DNA from: Chitinophagaceae bacterium
Lineage (GTDB): Bacteria > Bacteroidota > Bacteroidia > Chitinophagales > Chitinophagaceae
NCBI GenBank assembly: GCA_025362915.1
Contig: JANYEU010000225.1
Coordinates: 1 to 8,410, forward strand
Length of the DNA: 8,410 nt
Direction: 5' to 3'
This document shows, piece after piece, positions 6,022 to 8,410 of this stretch. The notes beneath the pieces are model-generated. The model made no database searches and was not told where the DNA came from. It saw only the letters and a program-made list of their open reading frames with translations. How positions within the stretch are numbered: the stretch's first letter is position 1; each line of letters opens with the position of its first letter. Made by a program: the position numbers and the translations under genes.

Positions 6022-6915
6022 ATGACAACTTATTCTTTGACACAAGTACGTTTTGAGAGACAGAAAAACGCCAAGGCAGCGGGTATTACCATCCTTATCT
6101 GCGCTTTGCTTTTTATAGTTTTTTACTGGATACATTGGGTACAACCACAAACACCTCCTCCAATTGCAGATACTGGAATAGAAGTAAATTTAGGCAATAG
6201 TGAGACAGGTTCGGGAGATGTGGCGCCACAATTACCCGGCGACCCAGCCAAGGAAGCAGCAGCAAATGAGAATGCAGCTGCGCCAATATCGTTACCTGCC
6301 GCACAAAACCAACAGATAAATGCAGACCCTAATGAGACCAATGATGTTCTGGTAATAAATAACCCAAATACAAAGGTTGTTCCTGCCACACCAAAGAAGA
6401 CCCCTGCAGTTGAAGTAAAGAAAACTTCTACTGCTACAATTCCAACGCCACCGGTTCCTAAACCAAGGGCTCAAATGGGCAAGTATGGAGGAGGAAATGG
6501 CAATGGAGGAAATGGGGCGGATAGTTATAATGGGTTTTCAAATCAAGGGATAGCAGGAGGAAAAGGCGACCAAGGAAACCCGAACGGCAATCCAAATAGT
6601 GATAGCTATAAAGGAAATGCAGCAGCAGGTAAAAGCGGAGTAAGCATTAGAACGGGTTTACATGGAAGGAAAATCAATAAATACCCCAACTTTGAAGATG
6701 ACTTTAATGAACAAGGAAAAGTAGCTGTAGATATAACGGTAGATAATGCAGGCAATGTTACCAATGCAATTGTGAACCCAACTGGGACAACAATAACCAA
6801 TCAGAACATGAGAAAGATTGCCCTAAAAAAAGCAAGAGAATTGAAGCTAAACCCAGCTACAGATGATATGGAGTCAGGAACCATTCTATTTAGTTTTAAA
6901 TTGAGGGGGGAATAA
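6022..6915 (+). CDS. TonB-like energy-transducer family protein
   Basis: With the ATG at 6022 the product is 297 residues. It has a short cytoplasmic N-terminus rich in charge (MTTYSLTQVRFERQKNAKAA), one membrane segment (about 21-40, GITILICALLFIVFYWIHWV), then a long periplasmic stretch: an Ala/Pro/Asn-rich linker (43-150, with PTPPVPKPRA at 141-150), a Gly/Asn-rich segment (153-203), and a C-terminal domain (about 207-297) with GKVAVDITVDNAGNVTNAIV followed by ALKKARELKLNP and a final FSFKLRGE strand, the pattern of TonB C-terminal domains. Proteins of this layout transmit proton-motive force from ExbB/ExbD to outer-membrane receptors; here no exbB or exbD lies upstream, so the role is inferred. 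A TTG start at 5998 would add eight residues, but the ATG gives the usual short N-terminal tail. It lies 5 bp from folC and is co-transcribed with it. Confidence 0.8.
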   Translation: MTTYSLTQVRFERQKNAKAAGITILICALLFIVFYWIHWVQPQTPPPIADTGIEVNLGNSETGSGDVAPQLPGDPAKEAAANENAAAPISLPAAQNQQINADPNETNDVLVINNPNTKVVPATPKKTPAVEVKKTSTATIPTPPVPKPRAQMGKYGGGNGNGGNGADSYNGFSNQGIAGGKGDQGNPNGNPNSDSYKGNAAAGKSGVSIRTGLHGRKINKYPNFEDDFNEQGKVAVDITVDNAGNVTNAIVNPTGTTITNQNMRKIALKKARELKLNPATDDMESGTILFSFKLRGE

Positions 6916-6920
6916 TTGCA

Positions 6921-8213
6921 ATGACTTATAAAGAAACACTAGACTACCTTTTTAATAAGCTTCCCATGTTTAGCCACATTGGAGCCGATGCCTTTAAAAA
7001 AGATTTAACCAATACAATAATACTATGCGAGGCATTAGAAAATCCCCACAAACAATTTAAAAGTATACATATTGCAGGTACAAATGGTAAAGGAAGTACT
7101 AGCCATATCCTAGCCGCAATCTTACAAACGGGTGGATATAAAATAGGGCTATATACTTCTCCGCATCTCGTCGATTTCAGGGAAAGAATAAAAGTGAATG
7201 GTGTTTGGTGCGATGAACAATTTGTGATTGATTTTACAGAAAGAGTAAAACCCCTGATTGAAGAGATATTTCCATCTTTCTTTGAAATAACAGTGGCAAT
7301 GGCATTTTATTATTTTGCCCAACAGAAAGTAGATGTCGCGATAATAGAGGTTGGATTAGGCGGAAGATTGGATAGTACAAATATTATAACCCCTATTCTC
7401 AGTATTATTACCAACATTGGGTTTGACCATATAAATATTCTTGGTAATACGCTAGAAGAAATAGCCTTTGAAAAGGCGGGTATTATCAAAAAAAACATAC
7501 CGGTAATAATTGGGGAAGCATTACGAGAAACCAGACCTGTATTCATTGAGAAAGCAAATAAAGAAAATGCTCCAATCACTTTTGCACAAGAAAAAAGATA
7601 TGTTGCTGATTTTAAAAGCGAGCCTCACTTACTTTCAGTAGAAGTAGCTACAATACATACTAATGAGCATGAAGCCTATCATCTGGATTTACCAGGAATT
7701 TATCAAAGAAAAAACCTCTTAACTGTACTGGAAGCTGCCCAGCAACTACAGATACAAGGTTTCAATACATCGATAGAAGTGGTGAAGAAGGCTCTACCCA
7801 ATGTGAAAAAACTGACAGGATTACATGGCAGGTGGGAATTGATACAAAAAGAACCGAATATTATTGTTGATGTAGCACATAATGAAGACGGCATTAAACA
7901 ACTGGTGACACAATTAGAACTGTGTACTTATACGCATTTGCATATAGTTATTGGAATGGCAAAGGATAAGGATATTTATGGTGTACTTGCCTTATTGCCA
8001 AAGTCTGCTACCTATTATTTTACAAAAGCACAGATACCTAGAGCCTTAAATGAAGAAACCTTACAAAGTCAGGCTAAAAGCCTTGGTTTAAATGGCAGCA
8101 GTTTTAAATCAGTAAACGATGCACTGCAAGCAGCAAAAACAAAGGCTCACAAAGAAGATTTGATTCTTGTTTGTGGGAGTGTATTTGTGGTGGGAGAGAT
8201 ATTATTATACTAA
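6921..8213 (+). CDS. folC: Bifunctional folylpolyglutamate synthase / dihydrofolate synthase
   Basis: The 430-residue product is a cytoplasmic Mur-ligase-family enzyme that adds glutamate to dihydropteroate (making dihydrofolate) and to reduced folates, using ATP. Motifs in order: P-loop AGTNGKGST (52-60), the family signature LYTSPHLVDFRERI (77-90), EVGLGGRLDSTN (143-154), TNIGFDHINILGNTLEEI (164-181), FEKAGIIK (183-190), HGRWE (302-306), DVAHN (317-321), and GSVFVVGEIL (419-428) at the end. E143, H170 and K185 correspond to the E. coli FolC metal ligands and carbamylated lysine (E146, H173, K188) with a constant offset of three. Length is full. Whether both activities are present cannot be read from the motifs. 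GAGGGGGG at 6903-6910 is a possible ribosome binding site about ten bases before the ATG, inside the end of the TonB-like gene. Its 3' end abuts an insertion sequence. Confidence 0.95.
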   Translation: MTYKETLDYLFNKLPMFSHIGADAFKKDLTNTIILCEALENPHKQFKSIHIAGTNGKGSTSHILAAILQTGGYKIGLYTSPHLVDFRERIKVNGVWCDEQFVIDFTERVKPLIEEIFPSFFEITVAMAFYYFAQQKVDVAIIEVGLGGRLDSTNIITPILSIITNIGFDHINILGNTLEEIAFEKAGIIKKNIPVIIGEALRETRPVFIEKANKENAPITFAQEKRYVADFKSEPHLLSVEVATIHTNEHEAYHLDLPGIYQRKNLLTVLEAAQQLQIQGFNTSIEVVKKALPNVKKLTGLHGRWELIQKEPNIIVDVAHNEDGIKQLVTQLELCTYTHLHIVIGMAKDKDIYGVLALLPKSATYYFTKAQIPRALNEETLQSQAKSLGLNGSSFKSVNDALQAAKTKAHKEDLILVCGSVFVVGEILLY

Positions 8214-8218
8214 ATAAA

Positions 8219-8249
8219 AAAGAGGCTGTCTCAAAAGGGGAGCCTCTTT
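8219..8249 (+). terminator. Hairpin after folC; terminator and probable insertion-sequence left end
   Basis: AAAGAGGCT (8219-8227) and AGCCTCTTT (8241-8249) form a perfect 9-bp stem around GTCTCAAAAGGGG, starting five bases after the folC stop. The plus strand continues TTTATTATTTG, so it should terminate the folC transcript. The 5' arm and loop, GGCTGTCTCAAAAG, look like the terminal repeat of an IS1182-type element, so the hairpin may have come with the insertion. Confidence 0.7.
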
Positions 8250-8410
8250 ATTATTTGTGTATGTGAGCAATAATATTTATGTTGTAGGGTAAATTATTTG
8301 TTTGTATATGTCGTCCAAACGTGCCTCTACACCCGTCTTTAAAGCTTATCATCAGCAACAGTTGATGGTTTTGCCACCAAATTTAGAAGAACTTATTGCC
8401 CCCAATCACC
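8222..8410 (+). mobile_element. Left end of an IS1182-family insertion sequence, cut by window edge
   Basis: Two independent signs agree. GAGGCTGTCTCAAAAGGGG near 8222-8240 resembles the terminal inverted repeats I recall for Bacteroidota insertion sequences, and about 70 bases further on a reading frame with the N-terminal signature of IS1182-type transposases begins. The outer boundary is approximate (between about 8216 and 8225) because neither the right end nor a target duplication is in the window. The stretch 8250-8307 appears to be the element's leader and shows no exact TAnnTTTG promoter. Confidence 0.75.
8308..8410 (+). CDS. IS1182 family transposase, N-terminal fragment (cut by window edge)
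   Basis: The frame opens at the ATG 8308-8310 and stays open for 34 codons to the window end: MSSKRASTPVFKAYHQQQL followed by MVLPPNLEELIAPNH. The pattern FKxYxQxQLMxLPPxLEELIxxNH is the hallmark N-terminus (DUF772 region) of IS1182-family DDE transposases, where it is followed by the helical DNA-binding part and then the catalytic domain. Nothing of the DDE core is in view, so whether the gene is intact is unknown. A TTG at 8302 is an alternative start. Its promoter and terminal repeat would lie in the 85 bases between folC and the ATG. The reading frame is too short to stand alone; the call rests on the motif. Confidence 0.85.
   Translation, partial: MSSKRASTPVFKAYHQQQLMVLPPNLEELIAPNH

Overview
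The window looks like ordinary chromosome from a member of the Bacteroidota, probably of the Chitinophagaceae/Chitinophagales type. Grounds for this are the low GC content, AT-rich leaders mostly without Shine-Dalgarno sites, two candidate promoters with the Bacteroidota -7 motif TAnnTTTG, and the gene content: a Bacteroidota-style topoisomerase IV subunit A, a Tat-exported Gfo/Idh/MocA oxidoreductase paired with a DUF6807 ('PmoA') protein, and a TonB-like protein directly followed by folC. The placement is by family resemblance only; no search was run.

Layout. Positions 1-676 (minus) hold the N-terminal 225 codons of topoisomerase IV subunit A, cut by the left edge. Positions 859-1908 and 2030-3385 (both minus) encode two exported proteins, a DUF6807 protein and a Tat-dependent Gfo/Idh/MocA oxidoreductase, separated by a 121-bp gap that carries a long inverted repeat. 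A gene-free stretch of about 440 bp follows (3386-3827), with short direct repeats, and then a strong minus-strand terminator. Positions 3885-4871 (minus) encode the pyruvate dehydrogenase E1 beta subunit. The divergent gap 4872-5073 carries two candidate promoters and a long imperfect hairpin. Positions 5074-5847 (plus) encode a TauE/SafE-type membrane permease. A 174-bp gap with a short tandem/inverted repeat and a small hairpin leads to a TonB-like protein (6022-6915) and folC (6921-8213), 5 bp apart and surely co-transcribed. The right end (about 8222 to 8410) is the left end of an insertion sequence of the IS1182 type: a terminal hairpin with GGCTGTCTCAAAAG, a short leader and the first 34 codons of the transposase.

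How the genes fit together. Most are housekeeping functions with no shared pathway: DNA decatenation, pyruvate to acetyl-CoA, folate polyglutamylation and anion export. The oxidoreductase/DUF6807 pair is the one likely functional module, of the kind found in Bacteroidota glycan or sugar-acid catabolism loci. I see no CRISPR array, tRNA, rRNA, toxin-antitoxin or defence system, and no convincing new multi-gene system. The items most worth a second look are the dispersed-looking intergenic palindromes and the insertion sequence placed right behind folC.
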